From: VAZQ01 sp035293945
Lineage (GTDB): Bacteria; Pseudomonadota; Alphaproteobacteria; Rhizobiales; Xanthobacteraceae
Direction of reading: 5' to 3'
NCBI GenBank assembly: GCA_035293945.1
Contig: DATGLV010000024.1
Location: 62,001-126,000 of the forward strand
DNA: 64,000 nt
The notes below the pieces were generated by a model, which was not told the DNA's origin, searched no databases, and saw only the letters and a list, made by a program, of their open reading frames with translations. Below, piece after piece: positions 15,005 to 24,024 of the stretch; the stretch's first letter is position 1, and each line of letters starts with the position of its first letter. The translations under genes were made by a program, and so were the position numbers.

Positions 15005-16822
15005 ATGGCTTCCCGTATTGAGGACTATGCACTCATCGGTGACTGCCGGGCGGCCGCGCTGGTCGCGCGCGACGGCTCGATCGATTGGCTGTGCTGGCCG
15101 CGCTTTGATTCCGATGCCTGCTTTGCGGCGCTGCTCGGCAACAGTGCCCACGGACGCTGGTTGATTGCACCCTCCGGCGATGAGGTGCGCGTCACGCGCC
15201 GCTATCGGCCGAATACCGTGATCCTGGAGACGCGCTTCGAGTGCCGCGACGGCGCGGTGACGCTTGTTGATTTCATGCCCTTGCGCGAGCCGTACTCGAG
15301 TGTCGTTCGCCTGCTGGTTGGCGAGCGTGGTGAAGTGGCGTTGTCGACGGAATTGATCCTTCGATTCGGCTATGGCTCGGTCGTCCCATGGGTCGAGAAG
15401 CTCGAGGACGGGTCGCTGCGCGCTATCGCGGGTCCCGACATGGTCATTCTGCGAACGCCGGTCACGCTCGCCGGCCGCGAGCTGACGCATGTTGGTTCGT
15501 TCGCGGTCGCGGCGGGGCAGCGCGTTCCGTTCGTGTTGACCTACGGGCCCTCGCATCTGCCGCCGCCGCCGCCGCTGGACGTCGAGCAGGCGCTTGAAGC
15601 GACGGAAATCGCATGGAGCGAATGCGCAATGAAGTGCCGACCTGCGGGCGAATGGTCGGAGGCGGTCCGGCGGTCGGTGCTGACGCTCAAGGCGCTCACC
15701 TACGCGCCGACCGGCGGGATTCTCGCGGCGCCCACCACCTCGTTGCCCGAAGCACTGGGGGGCACACGTAATTGGGATTACCGCTATTGCTGGCTGCGCG
15801 ATGCAACCTTCACTCTTCTGGCCATGATGCACGCCGGCTACTATGACGAGGCGCAAGCGTGGCGCGACTGGTTGGTGCGCGCGGTTGCCGGCAGCCCTGA
15901 GCAGGCGCAGATCCTTTATGGCATTGCCGGCGAGCGGCGGATACTCGAGTTCGAGGTTCCCTGGTTGCCGGGATACGAAGATTCCGCGCCGGTGCGCATC
16001 GGCAACAAGGCCTATGAGCAGCTTCAGCTCGACATTTATGGCGAGGTGCTGGACGCTTTCTATCAAGCGCGGCGCAGCGGCCTGGAGCGCAGCGATTCCG
16101 CAGCGGCTGTGCAGATCGCTTTTTTGGACCATCTGGCCAAAGTCTGGCGCGATGCCGACGAAAGCATTTGGGAAGTGCGTGGGGGCCGGCGTCAGTTCAC
16201 CTATTCGAAGCTGATGGCATGGGTCGCATTCGATCGTGCGGTCAAGGCCCATCAGGCCTTCGGGCGCAGCAACCATGCTCGCGCAGAAAGTTGGCGCGTG
16301 CTGCGCGACGAGATACACGCCGACATCTGTGACAACGCCTTCGACGCCTCGCTCGGCAGTTTCGTGCAGTCCTACGGCGATCGCGAACTCGACGCGAGCC
16401 TGCTGCAGATGCCGATCGTGGGCTTCCTTCCCGCAGACGATCCACGCATCAAAGGCACGATTGCGGCAATCGAGCAGAACCTCCTCGTCGATGGTTTTGT
16501 CATGCGCTATCGCACCGAGAGCGCGCCGGATGGGCTGCCGCCCGGCGAGGGCGCATTTCTCGCCTGCAGCTTTTGGCTGGTCGACGCCTATGTGTTGCAG
16601 AAGCGGTGGGACGAAGCCCGTGCTCTCTTCGAGCGGTTGGTGGGCCTGAGCAACGATGTTGGGCTCCTGAGCGAGCAATATGATCCGGCAAGCCGGCGCC
16701 TCGTGGGCAACTTCCCGCAGGCCTTCACCCACGTCGCGCTGATCAACAGCGCGTACAATCTCACCCGCGCGATGGGGCCGACGGAGCAGCGTGCGCAAGT
16801 GAAGGCGCCGGCTTCGGCCTAG
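15005..16822 (+). CDS. Glycoside hydrolase family 15 protein (glucoamylase/trehalase type)
   Basis: 605-residue cytosolic enzyme. N-terminal super-sandwich domain (about 1-200: RIEDYALIGDCRAAALVARDGSIDWLCWPRFDS is the family opening) and C-terminal (alpha/alpha)6 barrel. Catalytic features: NWDYRYCWLRDA from N256 (general acid region) and E515 in LPPGEGAFLACSFW (general base). In alphaproteobacteria and actinobacteria such GH15 enzymes are glucoamylases or trehalases acting on trehalose or maltodextrin; the two cannot be separated here. The TAG stop codon is the TAG of a repeat element that begins at 16819, so insertion of the element may have set the present 3' end. Upstream 248 bp contain no other gene. 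Confidence 0.92.
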   Translation: MASRIEDYALIGDCRAAALVARDGSIDWLCWPRFDSDACFAALLGNSAHGRWLIAPSGDEVRVTRRYRPNTVILETRFECRDGAVTLVDFMPLREPYSSVVRLLVGERGEVALSTELILRFGYGSVVPWVEKLEDGSLRAIAGPDMVILRTPVTLAGRELTHVGSFAVAAGQRVPFVLTYGPSHLPPPPPLDVEQALEATEIAWSECAMKCRPAGEWSEAVRRSVLTLKALTYAPTGGILAAPTTSLPEALGGTRNWDYRYCWLRDATFTLLAMMHAGYYDEAQAWRDWLVRAVAGSPEQAQILYGIAGERRILEFEVPWLPGYEDSAPVRIGNKAYEQLQLDIYGEVLDAFYQARRSGLERSDSAAAVQIAFLDHLAKVWRDADESIWEVRGGRRQFTYSKLMAWVAFDRAVKAHQAFGRSNHARAESWRVLRDEIHADICDNAFDASLGSFVQSYGDRELDASLLQMPIVGFLPADDPRIKGTIAAIEQNLLVDGFVMRYRTESAPDGLPPGEGAFLACSFWLVDAYVLQKRWDEARALFERLVGLSNDVGLLSEQYDPASRRLVGNFPQAFTHVALINSAYNLTRAMGPTEQRAQVKAPASA

Positions 16823-16985
16823 TGTCGCCGATTTGAAGTTCCTGCTACAGGGGCCGCAATCTCATTCGGGAACTTCAAATCGAAAAGCGACACTAGAATC
16901 ACATGTTCGCTAGTGCCCCTTTCTTTCCGAAGTTCGTGCCGAAGGGTGCCGCGATGTATCACGAACTTCGGAAAGGGGGCACTAG
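16819..16985 (+). repeat. Two-hairpin interspersed repeat, copy A
   Basis: Two consecutive long palindromes with CTAG ends separated by 13 bp. Hairpin 1 (16819-16896): arms CTAGTGTCGC-CG-ATTTGAAGTTCC and GGAACTTCAAAT-CGAAAA-GCGACACTAG. Hairpin 2 (16910-16985): arms starting CTAGTGCCCCTTTC...CCGAAGTTCG and ending CGAACTTCGG...GGGGCACTAG. An inverted second copy with compensatory stem changes is at 55451-55619. It lies between the GH15 stop and the PBP start, and includes the GH15 stop codon. Confidence 0.92.
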
Positions 16986-17092
16986 GAGATGCGTGCCCCG
17001 GGCAGGGCTGCGCCGCGTCGGAACCGATGTCCGACGTAACCGTTGGTACGGGGTACCTGCCGTCTCACCGCAACTCTCCGGTGCCCGTCCCA

Positions 17093-19891
17093 ATGGATAC
17101 GCTCCTGGTCAAGATTCTCGCGACCGCGCTCACCCTCAGCCAGGCGATCACCGCCCCGGACAAGATCAAAACCGAGTTCGACCGCAGCACGGATCAGGCG
17201 CAGGTGATCTCGCTTCTGCGCGATGGTTGCACGCATGTCCGCAAGGCCTTCGAAATCGAGGACCTCAACCTCGACGAGTTGATAACCACTGCAATGCAGG
17301 ATCCCGATGGGACTGAGGGTGGAAATGCTGCTTTTCACGGGATCAAGTTCGCGGACCTGTACAGTGCCTACCGCGAGTTCTGCACGAACGAGCGGCCGCC
17401 CGCCTGGGGCTTCGACCCGGGCGCGGTGATCGACTTCTACAACAAGACGCTGGCCGACCTTCCGGATCCGGCGCGGCTCAAGAACCTCGAGCTGCCCGGA
17501 GAGACCGTGCTGCTCGACCGCAACGGCAAGAAATTCAAGGAGACCTATGCGGCCAATCAGCGCCGCATCTCGGTTCCGCTCAGCGACATTCCGATTTTTG
17601 TGCAGAAGGCCTTCGTATCGGCTGAGGACAAGCGCTTCTACGAGCATTCCGGCATCGATGAGCGTGGACTGATCCGCGCCGCGCTGGCCGACTTCGCCAA
17701 GAGCGGGCACCCCGAAGGGGCATCCACCATCACCCAGCAGGTGGTGAAGAATCTCCTGGTCGGTGACGACGTCAGCTACGAACGCAAGATGCGCGAGATC
17801 GTGCTCACCTCCCGCCTCGAGCGCGTGCTCAGCAAAGACGAGATTCTGAAGCTCTATCTCAACACGATCTATCTCGGGCGAACCTCATGGGGGGTCGAAG
17901 CGGCGGCGCGCAGTTACTTCGGGAAGTCCGCGCGCGATTTGACCCTTGCGGAGGGTGCGCTGCTCGCCGGCCTGCCCAAGGGCCCGAGCTATTTCAGCCC
18001 CGATCGCTATCCCGAACGCATGGAGGAACGGCGCGCCTACGTGCTGACGCGCATGCAGGAAGACGGCGTGATCACCGCCGAGCAGGCGGCGCAAGCGAAG
18101 GCGGAAAAGCCGCATCTGATCCCGTTTGCGAAGCCGCAGCAAGATTTCGGCTTCCACTTCGCCGATCAGGCGATGCGCGAGGCGCGAACGCTTGCGGCGG
18201 CCGATGGCGCGGGCTCAAGCTTCAGCACCATTACCACTACCATCGACACCCAGTTGCAGCGGAACGTCGAGGCGGCGTTGCAGGAGGGGCTCTCGCGCTA
18301 TGAGCGAAATTTCGATCGCGTGCGGTTCCAAGGACCGGAGGTGAACCTCACTTCGGCCGTATCCCGCATCGAAGCCAATGCCAAGCCGAATGGCGGTGAT
18401 GCGCGGCCGGCCTGGCAGCGTGCTTTGGCGGAGGCGCGGCTGCCTCTTTATGACGTCCATTGGACGCCTGCTGTGGTGCTGCCGGGGCGCGACGGCAAGC
18501 ACTCCGAAGGGCTGCGGGTCGGCCTCGCCGATGGTCGTACCCTGCCGCTTTCGGTCGATAGCAGCGCCATCCGGCGGAGCCTGAAGCTGCTCGACGTGAT
18601 CTACGTTCAGGTGAACGACTCCAAAGGACGCTCGGCGCGCGCGGAGCTGCGCGTGCGTCCGCAAGTGCAGGGGACTGCGGTCGTCCTTGAGAACGCGACC
18701 GGGCGCATTCTGGCAATGGCCGGCGGTTTCTCCTATCCGCTGAGCCAGCTCAATCGCGCGACCCAGGCGCAGCGCCAGCCGGGCTCGGCCATCAAGCCGC
18801 TGAGCTATCTCGCGGCGCTCGAAAGCGGGCTGCAGCCGAACACCTTGGTCCGCGACGAGCCGATCACATTCGCGCCGATTGGCGGCCGTGGGGCCGAGGA
18901 CTGGTCGCCGAAGAACTATGAAGGCGAGGGGGGCGGCACCATCACGCTGCGCCAGGCGCTGGAGAATTCACGTAACCTTGCGACCGCGCATCTGCTCAAA
19001 GGCGGTATCGAGGCCAAGCCTGAGCAAAGCCTTGATCGCGTCTGCGCGCTCGCGCTTCAATACAGCATCTATCGCGACTGCGTCAGGTACTATCCTTTCG
19101 TCCTCGGCGCGCAGCCTGTGCGGCCGATCGATCTCGCCGCCTTCTACGCGGCCATCGCCAATGAGGGCGTGCGCCCGGCGCCGCATGCAGTCGAGTCCAT
19201 CGAGCGGGACGGCATGACGTACAAGCGCGAGCCGCCACAGCCAATGGACGTCAGTGCCGACGATCGCGCCGCGTTCTATCAGCTCAAGACGATGCTGCAG
19301 GGCGTGGTGCGGCGCGGCACGGCGCACGCGCTGTCGGCGCTGGCTCCTTACGTGGCGGGCAAGACCGGCACCACGGAGGATGAGAACGACGCTTGGTTTG
19401 TCGGCTTCACCAACGACATCACGGTCGCGGTCTGGGTCGGCTACGACAATGCCGGCGACAGTCGCCGAACGCTTGGCGACGGGGCGACCGGGGCGGCCGT
19501 CGCGGCTCCGATCTTCGCATCCATCATCGATGCGGCCTGGAAGGGGGGTTATCCCAAGACACCGCTGGCGCCGCCCTCTGCGCTCGCCCAGAAGGACCTC
19601 TCCTGCACCGGGATCGATCCGGATTCGGGCGAGGCACGCGGCCGGCGCAGCTCCGGCGAATGCCTGCGTCTCGATAGCAAGGGGCATCCGATGGATGCGC
19701 GTTATCGCCTGGTCGCGCGCGACTCGGGTGCGCGCCGGCGGGACACCGACGATTCCGGTCCGGGCCAGTGGCGCGATCCTGATGGCTTTACGGCTTACGG
19801 CCGCTCCGGTCCCGGCGGTTGGTCCAACGGACCCGGTGGCTGGTTCGGTGGGTTCGGCGGCTATCGTCCGCGCGGCTTCTGGAACTGGTGA
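17093..19891 (+). CDS. Class A penicillin-binding protein (PBP1A-type)
   Basis: Bifunctional peptidoglycan synthase, 932 residues from ATG 17093. An unusual N-terminal 110 residues (MDTLLVKILATALTLSQA...) precede the GT51 glycosyltransferase: catalytic E178 in SAEDKRFYEHSGID, then EGASTITQQVVKNLL. Transpeptidase motifs: S565-A-I-K (nucleophile), SRN in LENSRNLATA, and K757-T-G-T. The C-terminus is a Gly/Arg/Trp-rich tail (GPGGWFGGFGGYRPRGFWNW). The frame is open back to 16913 and across a repeat element; 17093 is chosen because similar proteins begin MD(T/M)LLVKI, though no good ribosome binding site is seen and 17027 is possible. No classic N-terminal TM helix is obvious apart from the first 20 residues, so membrane attachment is uncertain. 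Confidence 0.92.
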   Translation: MDTLLVKILATALTLSQAITAPDKIKTEFDRSTDQAQVISLLRDGCTHVRKAFEIEDLNLDELITTAMQDPDGTEGGNAAFHGIKFADLYSAYREFCTNERPPAWGFDPGAVIDFYNKTLADLPDPARLKNLELPGETVLLDRNGKKFKETYAANQRRISVPLSDIPIFVQKAFVSAEDKRFYEHSGIDERGLIRAALADFAKSGHPEGASTITQQVVKNLLVGDDVSYERKMREIVLTSRLERVLSKDEILKLYLNTIYLGRTSWGVEAAARSYFGKSARDLTLAEGALLAGLPKGPSYFSPDRYPERMEERRAYVLTRMQEDGVITAEQAAQAKAEKPHLIPFAKPQQDFGFHFADQAMREARTLAAADGAGSSFSTITTTIDTQLQRNVEAALQEGLSRYERNFDRVRFQGPEVNLTSAVSRIEANAKPNGGDARPAWQRALAEARLPLYDVHWTPAVVLPGRDGKHSEGLRVGLADGRTLPLSVDSSAIRRSLKLLDVIYVQVNDSKGRSARAELRVRPQVQGTAVVLENATGRILAMAGGFSYPLSQLNRATQAQRQPGSAIKPLSYLAALESGLQPNTLVRDEPITFAPIGGRGAEDWSPKNYEGEGGGTITLRQALENSRNLATAHLLKGGIEAKPEQSLDRVCALALQYSIYRDCVRYYPFVLGAQPVRPIDLAAFYAAIANEGVRPAPHAVESIERDGMTYKREPPQPMDVSADDRAAFYQLKTMLQGVVRRGTAHALSALAPYVAGKTGTTEDENDAWFVGFTNDITVAVWVGYDNAGDSRRTLGDGATGAAVAAPIFASIIDAAWKGGYPKTPLAPPSALAQKDLSCTGIDPDSGEARGRRSSGECLRLDSKGHPMDARYRLVARDSGARRRDTDDSGPGQWRDPDGFTAYGRSGPGGWSNGPGGWFGGFGGYRPRGFWNW

Positions 19892-19901
19892 TGAGATTGC
19901 G

Positions 19902-20054
19902 ATGATCCGCAAGCTGAAGTCCGGGCAATTCCGGCTCTATTCGCGCAAAAAGGATGCGAAAACGGGCCGGCGGCGAAACCTCGGCACCTTCGATACGCGC
20001 GCGGCGGCCGAAAAGCACGAGCGGGCGGTGCAGTACTTCAAGCGCGCCAGATAG
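19902..20054 (+). CDS. Conserved basic 50-residue protein
   Basis: Small, highly basic protein: MIRKLKSGQFRLYSRKKDAK followed by TGRRRNLGTFDTRAAAEKHERAVQYFKRA. It matches a recurrent unnamed family in Hyphomicrobiales and other bacteria (K-L-x-S-G-x-(Y/F)-R-L-Y-S-R-K-K, then A-x-x-H-E-R-x-(V/I)-Q-Y-F-K). It starts 10 bp after the PBP stop, so it is probably co-transcribed. Charge suggests nucleic-acid binding; function unknown. Confidence 0.75.
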   Translation: MIRKLKSGQFRLYSRKKDAKTGRRRNLGTFDTRAAAEKHERAVQYFKRAR

Positions 20055-20103
20055 ACTCCATAGATCCTTGCGAAACAGACCGGTTGGCAGCGATCAGCCG
20101 TTC

Positions 20104-20136
20104 AAAAAACGAAGGGCCGCCAGCGGGCGGCCCTTC
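20104..20136 (-). terminator. Rho-independent terminator of the BA14K-like gene
   Basis: Perfect 11-bp stem GAAGGGCCGCC / GGCGGCCCTTC (20111-20121 and 20126-20136), AGCG loop. On the minus strand it is followed by GTTTTTT, so it serves the gene at 20180-20593. It may also stop plus-strand transcription from the PBP operon. Confidence 0.85.
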
Positions 20137-20179
20137 GCGAGTCGATCGGCCGCGCGGTGCGGCCGCTGACGCCACCGCT

Positions 20180-20593
20180 TTAGGGACACGGATGGCGTTG
20201 GCCGTCGTAGCCCAGATAGGTGCCAGTGGCGGGATCAAAGGACCGGAAGCGCTGCTGGCAATACGCTATCGCATCGGGGTCGGCCCCGTATGATGGAGCG
20301 CCGTAGTCGTAGCCGTAGCTGTAATAGCCCGGGCCGTAGTCATAGCCGTAATAGCCCGGGCCGGCGAGCGCGCCGCCGACAATCGCGCCGGTCGCCGCGC
20401 CGGCCACGAAGCCCGGCCCAAATCCACGCCCACCCCAGCCGCGGTCGCGCCACTGCACGGTCTGGATCGCGGAATCGGTGCCGTTCTGCAAGCCGAGCGG
20501 CGCGCTCAGAGGGGCCGCGCTTGCGGAGCCAGCAAGGCAAACTGGGACAGCCGCCACCAGGGCTAGGGCGAGAGCTCTCGAACGCAGGATCAT
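20180..20593 (-). CDS. BA14K-like exported protein
   Basis: 137-residue secreted protein. Signal peptide 1-26 (LALALVAAVPVCLAGSASA); a Gly-rich segment (RGFGPGFVAGAATGAIVGGALAGPG) resembling a glycine-zipper or short membrane helix; a Tyr/Gly-rich stretch (YYGYDYGPGYYSYGYDYG); and the C-terminal BA14K signature with D-A-I-A-Y-C-Q-Q-R-F-R-S-F-D-P-A-T-G-T-Y and a final CP, the lectin-like immunodominant motif first known from Brucella. ATG 20593 follows AAGGAGAG. The long overlapping frame starting at 20773 is not used. Confidence 0.88.
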   Translation of the reverse strand: MILRSRALALALVAAVPVCLAGSASAAPLSAPLGLQNGTDSAIQTVQWRDRGWGGRGFGPGFVAGAATGAIVGGALAGPGYYGYDYGPGYYSYGYDYGAPSYGADPDAIAYCQQRFRSFDPATGTYLGYDGQRHPCP

Positions 20594-20769
20594 GACGATC
20601 TCTCCTTCTCTTTTCTTCCAACAGCAAGCGGCGAGCCGCGAGGACCCGCCAGGGCTGCTGGAGCTTCCGATACCAGGGCAACCGGATGGCTGGACGACTG
20701 TTCCCGAGTTCCACTTTTTGCCGCCTCTCACAAAGCGGTGTGGTGGCACGGGGGCGAGGGCCCGCAAGC

Positions 20770-22317
20770 TCACCAGAAGGATCTGGTGTCGAGCAGGGCC
20801 GAGCTTGCGCGGCCCGCATCGGCAAGCGCGGCATCGAACCGCCTTTGCTCGTAACCGGACAGAAGGCCGGCCGCGAAGGCGCGCTTACGGTCGCCACGCT
20901 GTTTCCCCGCCCTTGCGGCCAGGCCTGCATTCGCTCTGAAGAGGCCCTCATGCACCACGATGTCGTTGAGATCACCGAGCGCATCCTGCAGCCCTTTGAG
21001 CTTCGACAGGAACGTCTTGCGTCGTTTGCGGGCCTTTTTGCCGGAGAACAGCGGGGCAAAGAACTCTGCGGAATAGCGTAAACGTTTGCCCTGAATGCGC
21101 AGCTTGTGTCGGCCGCGGGCGTCGAGCTCTTCGAGCGCCTTGGCCTTCTTGCGCAGCTTGCGCCAGCGTCGACGCAAGGCCGCCGCCGCGAAGCCGGCGA
21201 TCGGCGCTTCGCTGCGCAAGTGCGAGAGATCGTCCTGCGAGGTGGCCCAGTGCCCGATCTCGAGCCAGGCAGCGAGGTCAATCAGGAATCGCCGAAACCG
21301 GGGTGAATCGACGGCGGTTTTTGCACGCTGCACGGCCTGTGCGCGCCGCTCCGACAGGTCCTGGGAAATCGTCGAGAGGCCCGGCAAGCCCGTGGACCGC
21401 CGACGCGCCGGGATCACAACGCGGCCCAAGAGCACATCGAGCTCGCGTGCGGACGCGAGCTCCCCGGTCAGCCACTTAACCTCGTGCTTGATCGCTGCCG
21501 TCTCAGGATCATTCCAAATCTCGCGGAATGTCGACATCGCGGCGCGAAGCCGGCGCAGCCCCACCCGCATTTCGTGCACGCCCTCGGGATCTCCCGCCAG
21601 CAGGGCCGGCGCGTTGCCGGCGACTTGCTTCAAGCAACAGCGGCCGACCGCACGCGCGCCCTCCGCCACGCTCATCTGCGGATGAAGATCGGGTGCCTCG
21701 GCCTTTGCTGGATGGGCGCTCGCGCCGTTGATGAGGTTGTAGCCGCGTTCAGCCTTGCTTTCTACCGCAAGTCGAGCCGGCAGCGTCTCGACAAGGCGGG
21801 TTGCCAGCTCGAACAACGCCTCTTGCTGGCCGCGCTTGAGCTCGAGCTCAAGCTCGCACAGCGCCTGCGACTGCTCGCCGGTATCAATCCGGCCCTGGTC
21901 CAACGATATTTCGATGCTGCAACCATCGCGGCCAAGACGATAGATCCGTCGCTGCACCCGCGTCTCGAAGATCGGCTTGAGCTGTCCACGCAGCTTGGGG
22001 TCAAGATGCGGCCCCGGCGCGTTGCCTCCCGCCAGGCTGAGATCGGGCTCGTCCCCGGCGATCTCGTTCTCCCATTCACCGCGCTCGAACAGCGCGGAAC
22101 CCGAGAAAGCCTTGATCGTTTGGATATGCCGATCTCCGATCCTGCGCACGCGAAGCAGGATGCCGTTCTTGCGGAGCTTCTGCTTGTCGGTGTCGAAGTA
22201 GACCGAAACGGCCTTCTCGGTCCGGGCGGGAGTCTGCAGCTTGCGCAGGATCGGAAGCGACTCCAGATGAGAGAGGCTTGCCGGCGGCAGTTCGAGCTTT
22301 AGCTCCAGCTCGGTCAT
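20770..22317 (-). CDS. CYTH-CHAD domain protein (inorganic triphosphatase-like)
   Basis: 515 residues. N-terminal CYTH domain (1-about 200) opening with the signature E3-L-E5-L-K7 and several basic and acidic tunnel residues; this fold hydrolyses inorganic triphosphate with a divalent metal. C-terminal CHAD domain (about 225-510) with helical His/Arg-rich repeats (EGVHEMRVGLRRLRAAMSTFRE, RIQGKRLRYSAEFF), a polyphosphate-binding module. The combination is the YgiF type, probably linking polyphosphate granules to triphosphate hydrolysis. ATG 22317 preferred over GTG 22329 because ELELKL should follow the start directly. It stands alone; nothing supportable fills the 298 bp upstream. Confidence 0.92.
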   Translation of the reverse strand: MTELELKLELPPASLSHLESLPILRKLQTPARTEKAVSVYFDTDKQKLRKNGILLRVRRIGDRHIQTIKAFSGSALFERGEWENEIAGDEPDLSLAGGNAPGPHLDPKLRGQLKPIFETRVQRRIYRLGRDGCSIEISLDQGRIDTGEQSQALCELELELKRGQQEALFELATRLVETLPARLAVESKAERGYNLINGASAHPAKAEAPDLHPQMSVAEGARAVGRCCLKQVAGNAPALLAGDPEGVHEMRVGLRRLRAAMSTFREIWNDPETAAIKHEVKWLTGELASARELDVLLGRVVIPARRRSTGLPGLSTISQDLSERRAQAVQRAKTAVDSPRFRRFLIDLAAWLEIGHWATSQDDLSHLRSEAPIAGFAAAALRRRWRKLRKKAKALEELDARGRHKLRIQGKRLRYSAEFFAPLFSGKKARKRRKTFLSKLKGLQDALGDLNDIVVHEGLFRANAGLAARAGKQRGDRKRAFAAGLLSGYEQRRFDAALADAGRASSALLDTRSFW

Positions 22318-22615
22318 GAGCGCGCTCACCCGGTTGCTTTGACTTTATGCGACATGCGACCGCGTGCCCTCCCGGCGGAGCTCGCGATGTGTCGGGCTCC
22401 TTACCCCAGAGAACCAGCTGTCACGCCGAGCGTTCCAACGCGAGCCGCCGATTCAAAATCCACAATCGATCCATGCGCGCCGCTTTCGCTTCCGGCGACA
22501 CAACCCGGCCACTATCTCGGGTCAACCGGCGCAGCTCTGGTCGGCGCCAGCGAGAGACATCGGCCCCATGCTTCGAAGCTGCGATGCTCGTCAGACCGTG
22601 GGCGCATGGCCCAGA

Positions 22616-23152
22616 TCAGTTTGGGAAGGAGCCGGTCGGAATCCGATATATGACCTCGGCAAGCTCAACGCCGCTCGGCTTTCGCAGCGTTCCTTTTCCG
22701 ACAAGCTTCCCACCCAGAGACTCCGCCAAGCGCCGACTCGGCAAATTCTGTTCGGCTACCGGATAAAGAACCGCCTGCTTGCCGAGCTCCGCGGCGGCAA
22801 ACGCCACAACCGCCGCGACCGCCTCCCGGCCGAACCCGTGGCCGTGCATTGTCTCCTTGATCCATATCCCGACCTCCGGCTCGGGCCGGAGGATGTGGTG
22901 CAGGCCGGCCATTCCGAGAAATTCGCCGGTGGACGCGAGGCGCACCGCAACGGCCGCGTCGATGCCGGCAACCATCATCGTGCGCCAAATTCTCCAGATC
23001 TGCTCGAACGACTCCAGCGAAGGAGCCGGGTCCCAGCTCATATAACGGGCGAGCGTCGCCGTCGCCGCAGCATGCGCCTCCTGCGCGTCGCGCGGCGCAA
23101 AGGCGCGCAAGAGCAGGCGTTCGGAGCGAATAGATATCGAAGAGAGGTCCAC
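22616..23152 (-). CDS. GNAT N-acetyltransferase (RimJ/RimL type)
   Basis: 178-residue acetyltransferase. Opening ISIRSERLLLRAFAPRD is the RimJ/RimL beta1-alpha1 pattern; EVGIWIKETMHGHGFGREAV holds the acetyl-CoA pyrophosphate loop (variant Q/RxxGxG/A as HGHGFG); EQNLPSRRLAESLGGKLVG is the late N-x-x-S motif. Start at GTG 23152 without a strong ribosome binding site; other starts are in different frames. Target (amino group of protein or small molecule) unknown. It stands alone at the left edge of the repeat-rich accessory segment. Confidence 0.88.
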   Translation of the reverse strand: MDLSSISIRSERLLLRAFAPRDAQEAHAAATATLARYMSWDPAPSLESFEQIWRIWRTMMVAGIDAAVAVRLASTGEFLGMAGLHHILRPEPEVGIWIKETMHGHGFGREAVAAVVAFAAAELGKQAVLYPVAEQNLPSRRLAESLGGKLVGKGTLRKPSGVELAEVIYRIPTGSFPN

Positions 23153-23224
23153 GCATCACCAACATGCAAGTAGCCCAAGCGCTTGCGCGCCTGCCCGGAT
23201 CTGTGAAGGGTCCTATCGCGCGCA

Positions 23225-23311
23225 GATCGTTTGACCTCGGGTCGCCAATCGGCTTGCTCGTAAAATTGAAATTGACGATTCGGCCTGGCAGGAAAACCCC
23301 ACCGGGCTCGT
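23225..23311. repeat. Dispersed about 90-bp repeat, copy 1 (degenerate)
   Basis: Shares with 24708-24801 and 28248-28344 the ordered blocks TCGTTTGAC, GCCAATCGG, AAATTGAAATTGACG and ATTCG. The terminal hairpin of the other copies (GCCCGGC...GCCGGGC) is degraded here to GCCTGGC...ACCGGGC. It lies between the GNAT start and the vapC stop. Confidence 0.7.
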
Positions 23312-23359
23312 CATGGCGCGGCGGATGCGACTTTGCGCTAGAGCGCTGCTCAACTACTA

Positions 23360-23770
23360 CTATAGCGCCGTTCTTGTTCCTTCGCCCGATCGCCTAATGT
23401 CAGTCTTCGCGAAATCCTCCCCCTTGAACAGAAGCGGTTCTCCGCGGGTGACCGCAAGCGCATAGGAAAAGCAGTCGCCATAGTTGAGTCCGGCAGCATG
23501 CCGCCCTTTGCCATAGCGCCGCCACGCGCGGCGTGCCGCGTCGATCTGTTCGGCATCGACCGGAACGGCCTCGGCCCCGACCTTGAGCAGCCACAGATCG
23601 AGCTCGCGGCCGCCTGCATCACCCAGCCGCGTTTCAAGCACGATCGTGGCTTCATGCACGGTTGCTGTGGAGATCAAGCGGACCGGATCGTCGGCGATCT
23701 GCGATTCGAGTTCTGCCGCGTCGGGCTCATTGAGGGCGATCGCCACGATGGCGGAGGTATCAATCACCAT
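23360..23770 (-). CDS. vapC: Type II toxin VapC (PIN-domain RNase)
   Basis: 136-residue PIN-domain endoribonuclease. Acidic site: D4 (MVIDTSA), E40 (VHEATIVLE), D99 (NYGDCFSYALA) and D119 (FKGEDF), binding Mg2+/Mn2+. This ADC pattern is the COG3742 VapC type that cleaves tRNA or rRNA when its antitoxin is lost. The ATG overlaps the antitoxin's TGA stop by one base, indicating translational coupling. The antitoxin lies upstream, the usual order. Confidence 0.93.
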   Translation of the reverse strand: MVIDTSAIVAIALNEPDAAELESQIADDPVRLISTATVHEATIVLETRLGDAGGRELDLWLLKVGAEAVPVDAEQIDAARRAWRRYGKGRHAAGLNYGDCFSYALAVTRGEPLLFKGEDFAKTDIRRSGEGTRTAL

Positions 23771-24024
23771 CAGCGCGGCAGCCCGTGCTCGTCATAATCA
23801 AGGATCTGCTCAGGCGTCCGGTCATCGATGACCGGCATCTCGCTCCAGCGCCTCCGGATTTCTGCCAGCTCCTCCAGCAGGATGGCTCTCCGGGAATGAC
23901 CGCCAACCCGGTGCAGCCGTTCCTCGATCGCTCGCCTTGTCGCCGTAGTAATGTTCTCGCCGGTGAGACGCGCGAGATCGCGTGCCAGCCGCTCGGTTTC
24001 TGGGTCTTTGATGCTCAGCGCCAT
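23770..24024 (-). CDS. vapB: Type II antitoxin VapB
   Basis: 84-residue antitoxin. N-terminal MALSIKDPETERLARDLA is the ribbon-helix-helix/Rv0623-type DNA-binding start; the C-terminal half (ILLEELAEIRRRWSEMPVID and DRTPEQILDYDEHGLPR) is the VapC-neutralising tail, which ends in the typical D-Y-D-E-x-G-L-P. It is expected to repress its own promoter with VapC bound. The region upstream (24025 on) carries no other gene, so the promoter lies there. Confidence 0.92.
   Translation of the reverse strand: MALSIKDPETERLARDLARLTGENITTATRRAIEERLHRVGGHSRRAILLEELAEIRRRWSEMPVIDDRTPEQILDYDEHGLPR

Noticed and set aside
14909..16798. 629-codon minus-strand frame over GH15
   Set aside because: Shadow of the GH15 codon usage; the plus strand has full family motifs.
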